Origin: Armatimonadetes bacterium UBA1398
Lineage (GTDB): Bacteria > Armatimonadota > Zipacnadia > UBA1398
Assembly: GCA_002305165.1 (NCBI GenBank)
Contig: DBQI01000026.1
Span: 169-64,168, forward strand
Direction of reading: 5' to 3'
Length of the DNA: 64,000 bases
The first letter of the stretch is position 1. Each line of letters begins with the position of its first letter. The translations under genes were made by a program, and so were the position numbers. Of the stretch, positions 34,515 through 41,618 are shown in pieces. The notes under the pieces were generated by a model that saw only the letters and a list, made by a program, of their open reading frames with translations, had not been told where the DNA came from and made no database searches.

Positions 34515-36461
34515 CTAGCGGACCTTCTCACCGTTCTCGACCGGTCGGTCGAGGGTCACGAGGGCCACGGGATCCTTGCCGCCTGCGGCCAGGATCATCC
34601 CCTGGCTCTGCACGCCGCGGATCTTCGCCGGCTCCAGGTTCGCAACGATGACGAGCTGTTTGCCCACGAGCTCTGCCGCAGGGAACGCTTGCGCTACGCC
34701 AGCAACTACTTGGCGCACTTCACTGCCGAGATCCACCATGAGCCGGTAGAGCTTGTCTGCGCCCTCCACGGGCTCCGCGCTCAGGCATGTGCCCGCGCGG
34801 AGCTCCAGCTTGGCGAAGTCCTCGTAACTCACCGTAGCCGCCTGCTTCTCTGACTTCGCGGCCGGCTGCGTCGGTGGCGCGCTGGTCTCGGGTTTGACCT
34901 TGGGGACCTTGATCCGAGGGAAGATCGGCTTGCCCCACGCGATCTTGACACCAGCCATGCGCGCATCCCCTGCGAGCTCCTCCGAGATGCTACCCGACAC
35001 GACCGGATCGAGGCCGAGCTGGCTTCGGATCTCCATGGCGGCGTGGGGGATGAATGATATGAGGAGGACGCTCAACCGGCGGATCGCCTCACACGTCGTC
35101 AGGAGGCAGTCCTTGGCGGGCTGTAGGTCCGCCTCCCGCACGAGGTTCCACGGCGCGCGGGTGTCAAGATACTTGTTCAGCTTGCCGATCGACTCCCAGA
35201 TCGCTTCCAGGGTGCCTCTGAAGTCGAAAGCATCGACTCGCTCAGTGGAGAGTCGGGCAGCTGCCTGTACCGACGCGGCGATGTCGGGATCCAGCACGCC
35301 ATCGGGGATCACGCCCCCGAAAGAGCGCTCGATGAGGGGGAGCGAGCGGTTGAGCACGTTCCCCAGATCGTTGGCGAGGTCGGCGTTGAACCGCCCCCAT
35401 AGGGCCTCCCGCGAGAACTCCGCATCCTGGCCGAAGACCATCTCCCTCAGGGCGAAGTAGCGGACGGCATCGTACGCCACATCGCGCTCTACCTCCACCA
35501 TCGATGTAAGCTCCTCGGCGAGCTCATCGACGGAGACCAGGCCCCCCTGGGACTTGCTGATCTTGCGGTCCTTGCTGAGCCAGAAGCCATGGGCGGCTAT
35601 CGTCCTCGGCAGTGGCACGCCGAGGGCCATCAGCATGGCCGGCCAGAGGGTGGCGTGGAAGCGAGGCAGGATGTCCTTGCCGACGAGGTGCACATCGCAC
35701 GGCCAGAGGCGCTCGTAGTTAGCCTCGTCGTCGGGCCAACCGGTAACGGTCAGGTAGTTGATGAGGGCGTCGAACCAGACGTAAGCCTGCTGGCTATCGT
35801 CGCCGGGGAACGGCACTCCCCAACCGTTGCTTGAGCGCGAGATGCAGCAGTCGCGCAGCCCTGACTGGATGAACGAGAGGACCTCGCTCTTCCGGAACTC
35901 GGGCCTGACGAAGTCAGGGTGGCGCTCGAAGTGCTCAAGCAGCCGATCGCCGTAGGCGGAGAGGCGGAAGAAGTAGGCTGGCTCCTTGCGCCGCTCCAGT
36001 GGCTTGCGGCACTCGTCGTTGAGGCAGGTGGGTGTCTCTCCCTCGACATCAGGGAAGAATGTTGCGCACGAGACACAGTACCAGCCCTCGTACTCGCCCC
36101 GGTACACGTCACCCGTCTCCATCATGCGCCGGATAACCTCGGTCGTCGCCCGATGGTGGCGTGGTTCCGACGTTCGGATGAAGTCGTCGTAGGTGATGTC
36201 GAGGCGGGCCCAGGCGGCGCGGAAACCGTCGGCCAGGCGATCCGCGAAGTCGAGGATTGGTACGCCCTCACGGCCGGCCGCCTCTAGAACCTTCTCGGCA
36301 TGCTCATCGGTGCCGGTCGCGAAGACAACCTCGCGCCCACGGGCACGGTGGTGGCGCGCCAAGGTGTCCGCCACGATGGTGGTGTATGCGTTCCCGATGT
36401 GAGGTAAGGCATTGATGTAGTAGATAGGTGTCGTGATGTAGTACACCTTGCTGTCGCTCAC
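34515..36461 (-). CDS. metG: Methionine-tRNA ligase
   Basis: A 648-residue class I synthetase charging tRNA-Met. HIGN near residue 21 is the HIGH motif, and KISKSQG near residue 300 is the KMSKS motif. A zinc-knuckle insertion holds CVSC followed by CLNDEC near residues 128-149, the four-cysteine form. The Rossmann core is followed by an anticodon-binding helical domain and a C-terminal tRNA-binding OB domain (YEDFAKLELRAGTC through MILAAGG near residue 540-630), which makes the long, dimeric form of the enzyme. The promoter at 36516-36544 is well matched. Length is typical for this form (about 650). Confidence 0.95.
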   Translation of the reverse strand: MSDSKVYYITTPIYYINALPHIGNAYTTIVADTLARHHRARGREVVFATGTDEHAEKVLEAAGREGVPILDFADRLADGFRAAWARLDITYDDFIRTSEPRHHRATTEVIRRMMETGDVYRGEYEGWYCVSCATFFPDVEGETPTCLNDECRKPLERRKEPAYFFRLSAYGDRLLEHFERHPDFVRPEFRKSEVLSFIQSGLRDCCISRSSNGWGVPFPGDDSQQAYVWFDALINYLTVTGWPDDEANYERLWPCDVHLVGKDILPRFHATLWPAMLMALGVPLPRTIAAHGFWLSKDRKISKSQGGLVSVDELAEELTSMVEVERDVAYDAVRYFALREMVFGQDAEFSREALWGRFNADLANDLGNVLNRSLPLIERSFGGVIPDGVLDPDIAASVQAAARLSTERVDAFDFRGTLEAIWESIGKLNKYLDTRAPWNLVREADLQPAKDCLLTTCEAIRRLSVLLISFIPHAAMEIRSQLGLDPVVSGSISEELAGDARMAGVKIAWGKPIFPRIKVPKVKPETSAPPTQPAAKSEKQAATVSYEDFAKLELRAGTCLSAEPVEGADKLYRLMVDLGSEVRQVVAGVAQAFPAAELVGKQLVIVANLEPAKIRGVQSQGMILAAGGKDPVALVTLDRPVENGEKVR

Positions 36462-36515
36462 GCTGGGAGCCGCCCTCTCGCGCCTTGGGGTGTCGCCCCA
36501 GGCCTGAACGAGGGG

Positions 36516-36544
36516 AAGGTAAGGGCGCTATAGGCAATTGTCAA
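36516..36544 (-). promoter_or_regulatory. Sigma-70-like promoter for metG
   Basis: On the - strand TTGACA (36544 to 36539) and TACCTT (36521 to 36516) are separated by 17 bases. The -35 is perfect. Transcription would start near 36509, about 48 bases before the metG ATG. Confidence 0.65.
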
Positions 36545-36640
36545 GTAACAGCAGTGCGAGCATAGCGTCGGGCCACAATGCGGAGTACAATGGGCATGCA
36601 GGACGTCTGATCTATTGAAGCCCCGAACCGGAGGTGCCAC

Positions 36641-36955
36641 ATGCCGAGGGTGCTCGCGGTAACTCTGTTTGCATTGGCCGCCCTAGGTCTGAACCTCTCG
36701 GGCTGCGTGTGGGGGTTCGAGGCATACGACGGCGGCTACTGGGACGGCAGAGACACGGGTGGCTGGTGGGACGACAACGATGACCACAGCAACTGGTGGT
36801 CCCCGTCGAGGCCGCCTTCCTCCGATGATGGCAAGGACTCCTACGATCCGTGGGACGGGGACCAGGACACCTGGCAGCCGCCGAATGACGATCCCTTCGA
36901 TGACGACGGCGGCGGATCCAACGTGCCCCTCTCTACCGGCGTATCGACCAGCTAA
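36641..36955 (+). CDS. Small Trp/Asp-rich lipoprotein
   Basis: A 104-residue lipoprotein of unknown function. Residues 1-22 are a signal peptide ending in the lipobox LSGC (Cys22). The mature part is low-complexity and unusually rich in Trp, Asp, Gly, Asn and Pro (GGYWDGRDTGGWWDD, PWDGDQDTWQPP), with no predicted fold. It may be an unstructured surface or periplasmic protein. Its gene has a TACAAT -10 at 36586-36591 and SD GGAG, and its stop overlaps the end of convergent larC by four bases. I do not recognise a family; the gene is supported by codon use, the lipobox and the upstream signals. Confidence 0.6.
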   Translation: MPRVLAVTLFALAALGLNLSGCVWGFEAYDGGYWDGRDTGGWWDDNDDHSNWWSPSRPPSSDDGKDSYDPWDGDQDTWQPPNDDPFDDDGGGSNVPLSTGVSTS

Positions 36956-38259
36956 GCATCTCTCGCTGCCGCCAGAGCGGCCTCGTAGACCTCCCTCAGG
37001 GGAACGCCGCGCTCTGCGGCGATCTGAGCACAGTCCTCGTACTCCGGGGTGACCCGGTGTGAACCGTCCGGCAACAGGATCAGCTTGACGCGCAGCGGAC
37101 CGAACGGTGTGCTTACCGTGCTGGCCTCTCGCGACAGGCAGAAGCGGGAACACTCGTGGACCCGAACGCCGATGGTCGAGGTCTCGGCCATCAAGATCAG
37201 CGCTAGCTCGTGCGCGCGGCTCGGAGGCGCGATGACGGTGACCGAGGTGCCGGGGCGCCCCTTCTTCATGGTGACAGGCGATAGGTACACGTCCAAGGCG
37301 CCAGCATCCATGAGCCTCTGCGCGGCGTACGCGAGTACCTCGGGCGTGCAGTCGTCAACCTGGGTGCACACCTCGGTCACCCGAGGAAGGGAGCCCAGCG
37401 CATCGACCTCGCCGATGAAGAGCCGCAGGAGGTTGGGGTAGGGGTCGAAGTCCTTGCTCCCGGCGCCATAGCCGACTCGCTCTACGCGCATCGCCGGCAT
37501 CGGGCCGATGCTCTGGGCCAGTCCCTTGATGATGGCTGCCCCCGTGGGTGTGACGGTCTCCCCTGAGATGTCCACCGCTACCGTCGGCAGCCCCTCCACG
37601 AGCTTGGCCACAGCGGGCGGCGGCACGGGCATAGTGCCATGGGCGCACTGAACCCAGCCATGGGCCAGGGGGATGGGCCCGGCGGACACGCTCTCGACCC
37701 CCAGCATTTCCAGCCCGACGGCGACACCGCAGATGTCAATCAGTGTGTCCACACCGCCCAGCTCATGGAAGTGGACGGCCTCCAGGTCTGCGCCATGGAC
37801 CGATGCCTCAGCTTCACCGACACAGCGAAGGATCGCGAGAGAACGCTCTGTAGCTAGGTCAGAGAGACCGGCATCGAGGATCGCCGCGCGGCAGTCGCTG
37901 TAGGAGAGCCCATGGTGGTGATGGTGAGCGGGCTCATGCGGATGATCGTGCGGATGGTGGTGACCGTGGTCGTGACCGTGACCGTGACCGTGATCGTGGC
38001 TGTGGTCGTGATGCCCGTGCTCATGATCGTGGAAGCCATGGGGGGCATGGTCGCTGTGCGCGTCGTCGTCCGCCGTGACGACCACTCCCGTGCCCTCTAT
38101 ACCAGACCGCACGACGCGTTGCGGGGCGATACCGATGTGGTGTCGCAGGCCACTGAGCGCTTCTACAAGCGCTACAGGATCGACGCCCAGGTCGATCAGC
38201 GCGGCCAGGGTCATGTCACCTGAGATACCAACGAAGCAGTCAATATGCAGATGCCTCAA
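36952..38259 (-). CDS. larC: LarC, nickel insertion protein of the pincer cofactor pathway
   Basis: A 435-residue protein of the LarC/DUF111 family. LarC inserts nickel into the pyridinium-3,5-bisthiocarboxylate mononucleotide to make the nickel-pincer cofactor of lactate racemase and related enzymes. The N-terminus HIDCFVGISGDMTLAALIDLG is diagnostic; the family core follows (HFHELGGVDTLIDI, TPTGAAIIKG, DDCTPEVLAYA). A histidine-rich metal-binding insert, about 35 histidines between residues 65 and 125, stands in the usual linker and likely stores nickel. In several genomes larC is split by a programmed frameshift; here the frame is continuous. Its start lies three bases after the larB stop. 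Confidence 0.9.
   Translation of the reverse strand: MRHLHIDCFVGISGDMTLAALIDLGVDPVALVEALSGLRHHIGIAPQRVVRSGIEGTGVVVTADDDAHSDHAPHGFHDHEHGHHDHSHDHGHGHGHDHGHHHPHDHPHEPAHHHHHGLSYSDCRAAILDAGLSDLATERSLAILRCVGEAEASVHGADLEAVHFHELGGVDTLIDICGVAVGLEMLGVESVSAGPIPLAHGWVQCAHGTMPVPPPAVAKLVEGLPTVAVDISGETVTPTGAAIIKGLAQSIGPMPAMRVERVGYGAGSKDFDPYPNLLRLFIGEVDALGSLPRVTEVCTQVDDCTPEVLAYAAQRLMDAGALDVYLSPVTMKKGRPGTSVTVIAPPSRAHELALILMAETSTIGVRVHECSRFCLSREASTVSTPFGPLRVKLILLPDGSHRVTPEYEDCAQIAAERGVPLREVYEAALAAARDA
37900..38075 (-). repeat. Short tandem repeats encoding the LarC histidine tract
   Basis: Histidine-rich tract with six-base repeat units of the GACCAC/GGTCAC type on the - strand. Low-complexity DNA of this kind is expected to vary between strains and may mislead assemblers. 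Confidence 0.6.
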
Positions 38260-38262
38260 CGT

Positions 38263-39033
38263 CTATGAGTCCCCTCGTCCATTCACCAGGCTGGCGAATA
38301 CTGCGGCGCCAAACCCGTTGTCGATGTTCACGACGGCCACGCCACTAGCGCAGGTGTTCAGCATCCCCAGCAACGAGGCTAAGCCACCGAAGGCCGCCCC
38401 GTACCCTACGCTCGTCGGCACGGCGACAACAGGGCATCCCACCAGCCCGCCGACCACGCTGGGCAAGGCCCCCTCCATGCCAGCCACTACCACCAGGCAA
38501 CGGGCCGCCATGAGCAGGTCGAGACTGCCGAGAAGCCGGTGGAGGCCAGCGACGCCCACGTCGTAGAGCCGTTCGACACGGTCGCCGAGGTAGGTGAGCG
38601 TCACAGCGGCCTCGTCAGCCACAGGTAGATCAGCGGTTCCCGCGCTGACAACGGCGACGTAGCTCCCGTCGTAGTTCGGCTTCCTGACCAGCCGCTCGGG
38701 ACCGGCTACGAGGATCCGAGCGGAGTCAAAGTAAACGGTGTCCTGAACGGCTTCGCGCACGACGTCCAGCATCTCCGGCTCAGCACGAGTAGCCAACACG
38801 GGTGCGTCGCCCTGCTCATAGAGGCGAGCCACGATGTCCCTGACCTGAGTTCGGGTCTTCCCGGAGCAGTAGACGACCTCAGGCACACCCGTGCGGACGC
38901 CGCGGTGGTGGTCGAGGCGAGCGAACCCCAGGTCCTCGAAGGGCAGACGCCGCAGCTTCTCCACGGCTTGGTCAACGTCCAGCGTGCCGTTACGCACGGA
39001 CTCCAGGATCTGACGGGCGGCGTCAGCAGTCAC
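38263..39033 (-). CDS. larB: LarB, carboxylase/hydrolase of the nickel-pincer pathway
   Basis: A 256-residue protein of the LarB family. LarB carboxylates and hydrolyses nicotinic acid adenine dinucleotide to pyridinium-3,5-dicarboxylate mononucleotide, the first step of the pincer cofactor pathway. LarB has a PurE-like C-terminal half: PVADEAAVTLTYLG, DVGVAGLHRLLG, and GCPVVAVPTSVGYGAAFGG, ending GVAVVNIDNGFGAAVFAS. The N-terminal half carries GVPEVVYCSGKTRTQV. The start was set at GTG 39033, preceded by GAGAGGGA, because the open frame to 39411 overlaps the divergent lipoprotein gene and adds non-homologous residues. LarE was not found in the window. Confidence 0.9.
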   Translation of the reverse strand: MTADAARQILESVRNGTLDVDQAVEKLRRLPFEDLGFARLDHHRGVRTGVPEVVYCSGKTRTQVRDIVARLYEQGDAPVLATRAEPEMLDVVREAVQDTVYFDSARILVAGPERLVRKPNYDGSYVAVVSAGTADLPVADEAAVTLTYLGDRVERLYDVGVAGLHRLLGSLDLLMAARCLVVVAGMEGALPSVVGGLVGCPVVAVPTSVGYGAAFGGLASLLGMLNTCASGVAVVNIDNGFGAAVFASLVNGRGDS

Positions 39034-39144
39034 GCGGCGGTTCCCTCTCGCTCCGATTGATGTCCTGCGCGCGCGGCAGGGCCAGGCGCTCCTAGAGGGT
39101 ATCATAGATGGAAGCGGAATCCCCCCAGGGAAGGGATCACGCCA

Positions 39145-39774
39145 ATGTGCCGTCGCCATCTGACATGCCGCCTGAGCGCAGCTGCCCTCGTAGCCCTCGG
39201 TATCTCGCTTGCCGCCGGCTGCTCGCAGTCCACCGCGCCCACGGCCGGGGCTGGGCCCGTTGAGCCGACCCCCGCCGCCTCCGAGTCGGAGGTCATCCGC
39301 GTCGAGCCTATGGTGGCCCTGGGCGAGCCTGGTCCGGCCAACCTGGTGGTGACACCGACAGACGAGGACTCCTCGGAGTTTGTGATCAAGGAAGAGTCGG
39401 GGCAGGTTCATAGTGGGGAAGTGACCGTCGACAATGACGTCACCGCTGAGGATCTGGACCTGCCTGTCCCAGAGGGCGCGGTCCGGCTCGCAGGCGCTGA
39501 GGTCGAGAATCTCGAGTCAACGAATCCGGTAGTGGATCCGAGCCTTTCGGGCAGCTTAGCTGTTGTGTATGAGAGCAGCAAGCCCGTCGACGAGGTCGTC
39601 GCGTTCTACGCGGACCACGAGTCAGGCCGATTCACGGAAGTAGAAGCCGATCTCCTGGGCCAGGCAGGCTGGCGTATGCTGTTCGATGGTGAGTCCGATA
39701 GGGTCATCGGGGTGACTAAGTCCCCGTCGGGAATGACCCAGATCACGCTCCTCGATATTCCAGCCGGACCCTGA
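39145..39774 (+). CDS. Lipoprotein of unknown function
   Basis: A 209-residue lipoprotein: signal peptide with lipobox LAAGC (Cys25 or near). After a Thr/Pro/Ala-rich linker the mature domain (about 100-205) shows alternating strands and helices: VPEGAVRLAGAEVENL, LAVVYESSKPVDEVVAFYADH, GWRMLFDGESDRVIGVTKS. The pattern resembles small alpha/beta domains found in lipoproteins that test differences between two states (e.g. VVYESSKPVDEVVAFY is typical of domains in which a helix follows a central strand). I do not assign a family. It lies 38 bases before a second lipoprotein gene with the same layout. Confidence 0.55.
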   Translation: MCRRHLTCRLSAAALVALGISLAAGCSQSTAPTAGAGPVEPTPAASESEVIRVEPMVALGEPGPANLVVTPTDEDSSEFVIKEESGQVHSGEVTVDNDVTAEDLDLPVPEGAVRLAGAEVENLESTNPVVDPSLSGSLAVVYESSKPVDEVVAFYADHESGRFTEVEADLLGQAGWRMLFDGESDRVIGVTKSPSGMTQITLLDIPAGP

Positions 39775-39812
39775 CGCGCCGGCATGGCGACGGACAGGCG
39801 GATGGGGGTTTC

Positions 39813-40730
39813 TTGAGGCTGACTGCCGGTGTAGTGCTGCTCGTGGTCGCGTTCCCTGCCATTCTGGGGGGAACGGGGTGTCGACGCTCGGCTGGTGCAG
39901 GGGTATCATCCGCCGCCCCAAGCCCGACGCTGGGCACATCCGCCCAGCCTGTACCTGCCGTGACCAGGGGCTCATCGGAGTCTGAGCCCGAATCGGCAAT
40001 GGCGCCCCCCTCGCACAAACTCGACAAGGCCCAACTGGACGCCAGGGTGGAGGAGTGGCGGCGGCTTCATCCTGAGGAGGCCGAGGAGGCAGATCGTGAG
40101 GACGCGCTGCGCGATGGCGATGGCCCAGAGGGCGGCGCTGCAGGGTCTGACCTCGGTCTCTTCGGGCCCGGAGGTCCATCCGGGGTTTACAGCATCCTAG
40201 GCCTGATAACCGGAGGCAGCGATTCCCAGATACATGGCGACGACGAGAGAGGCGTCATCACGACGAGCTACCAGGGTACGACAGTGGACTACACCTACTT
40301 CGCGGCGACGGGCGACACGCCTGGGCCGCGGATGTCGCTGCCGTATGCGTTTCCGGAGCGTACGCGCTTCGCGATAGAGGGGACTATGCCTGAGTCCGTT
40401 CTGCGTCGCATTATCGCGGCAGGCGGCGGGTTGCCTCCCTCGAACATACCCGAGTCACGACGGGCGGTTGTGATTGATGCCGAGGGGGTTTCCCTTCGGG
40501 GCTCCCTGGCCGATGTGCGTAGCAGCATCGAGGAAACCAGTGGTTCCTTCCTGAACCTGGTCCCGCAGGACGAACGGGGCACGCTCGTGTACCAGGACGC
40601 GTCAGACCATCGCCATCTCCTGTGGTTGCAGGATGGGCCCGGTTCCGGGAGGGTCCAGGCAACCCTCGTCACCGTGAGCGCGCTTCCGGAGCCTCTCGAG
40701 AAGGCGCTCGCGATCCTGGCCGTTGAGTAG
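39813..40730 (+). CDS. Lipoprotein-like exported protein of unknown function
   Basis: A 305-residue protein that starts with TTG 39813 (SD GATGGGGG) and a hydrophobic leader ending in the possible lipobox GGTGC (Cys23). After a Ser/Ala/Pro-rich linker and a charged helix (KLDKAQLDARVEEWRRLH) a domain begins near residue 130 (GVYSILGLITGGSD), with repeated strands (YAFPERTRFAIEGTMPESVLRRIIA, VIDAEGVSLRGSLADVRSSIEE). It has no obvious enzymatic motif. Neighbours are the lipoprotein upstream and a T2SF-like membrane protein 36 bases downstream, so the three may form an envelope operon. Family unknown. Confidence 0.5.
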   Translation: MRLTAGVVLLVVAFPAILGGTGCRRSAGAGVSSAAPSPTLGTSAQPVPAVTRGSSESEPESAMAPPSHKLDKAQLDARVEEWRRLHPEEAEEADREDALRDGDGPEGGAAGSDLGLFGPGGPSGVYSILGLITGGSDSQIHGDDERGVITTSYQGTTVDYTYFAATGDTPGPRMSLPYAFPERTRFAIEGTMPESVLRRIIAAGGGLPPSNIPESRRAVVIDAEGVSLRGSLADVRSSIEETSGSFLNLVPQDERGTLVYQDASDHRHLLWLQDGPGSGRVQATLVTVSALPEPLEKALAILAVE

Positions 40731-40766
40731 CCGCCCTTCGCCCGAGGCGGCAGCTATGGAGGAGAT

Positions 40767-41606
40767 ATGCCCGCAGCACTCGTTTCGAGCGTCTCAAGCG
40801 AGGAACTGGCCCAGTTCTGCCGCGAGTTCGCAGTGATGCTGGCCTCGGACGTCAAGCTCATGCCTGCTGTTGTGACGCTCAGGCAGCAGACCGAGAACCC
40901 GTACTTCCGCGAGGTGCTGCTGGAGGCTCAGGGTGACCTGGAGAACGGCCAAACGCTTGCGGCGGCCTTCTCGCGGCATCCCGACGTGTTCTCTCCCTTC
41001 CTGATCCAGCTCGTGCGGCAGGGCGAACTTGAGGGTGCGCTGCCCGAGGTGTTCCGCAAGCTCGCGGAGCACTACTCGGGGGGGATGGACAACGAGGCAT
41101 TCGGCGCCGGCAATCCAGTGGTTGTGAACCTCGACATCAGCACCATTGTCGAGGTTCTGCGACCGCTTCTGGTCATGCTGCCCACGGCCCTCGCCTTCGT
41201 GGGCTTCGCAATCGCAGGGATCTGGGTGGCGATGGAGAAGAACTGGCTCCCGAGCGAGCAGGCCGGGCCGACGATCCTAGCCACTGCCGCCCTATCCTTC
41301 CTCCTGGTCGGGGCCGCCTTCAGCCGGTTCCGCCCCCGTCGGGTGTCTACGTGCGCCTTCTGCGGCAAACTGGATACCCAGGTCGACGAGATCGTCACAT
41401 CCAGGGGGGTCTCTATCTGCAACGAGTGCGTCGAGACGATGGTGCAGCAGATGCGCCGTAGCAAGGACGTGGTTGCGCCCCCGCCTCCGCCCGCGGCCGC
41501 GCCACCGCCGCCGAGCGAGAAGCCCGAGAGGACTCTGAGACCCGATGTCGCGTATCTGTTGCGCGACCCGGCCGAGCCGGTGGACCTGGATCAGGAGTTC
41601 GAGTAA
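40767..41606 (+). CDS. T2SF-like domain fused to a ClpX-type C4 zinc finger
   Basis: A 279-residue protein with an unusual combination. Residues about 12-104 match a single GspF/T2SF (type II secretion and pilus assembly) cytoplasmic domain: FAVMLASDVKLMPAVVTLRQ, then a QTLAAAFSRHPDVFSPFL stretch and VRQGELEGALPEVFRKLAEHY. Two membrane segments follow (about 131-155 and 169-186). Then a four-cysteine zinc finger at 196-221, CAFCGKLDTQVDEIV with SICNECVETM, matches the ClpX N-terminal zinc-binding domain (Cys196, Cys199, Cys218, Cys221). A Pro/Ala-rich tail ends the chain. Real T2SF proteins have two T2SF domains and no zinc finger. It may recruit a ClpP or other partner to an assembly platform; inference only. 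Confidence 0.7.
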   Translation: MPAALVSSVSSEELAQFCREFAVMLASDVKLMPAVVTLRQQTENPYFREVLLEAQGDLENGQTLAAAFSRHPDVFSPFLIQLVRQGELEGALPEVFRKLAEHYSGGMDNEAFGAGNPVVVNLDISTIVEVLRPLLVMLPTALAFVGFAIAGIWVAMEKNWLPSEQAGPTILATAALSFLLVGAAFSRFRPRRVSTCAFCGKLDTQVDEIVTSRGVSICNECVETMVQQMRRSKDVVAPPPPPAAAPPPPSEKPERTLRPDVAYLLRDPAEPVDLDQEFE

Positions 41607-41618
41607 CGCTTTGAACGC

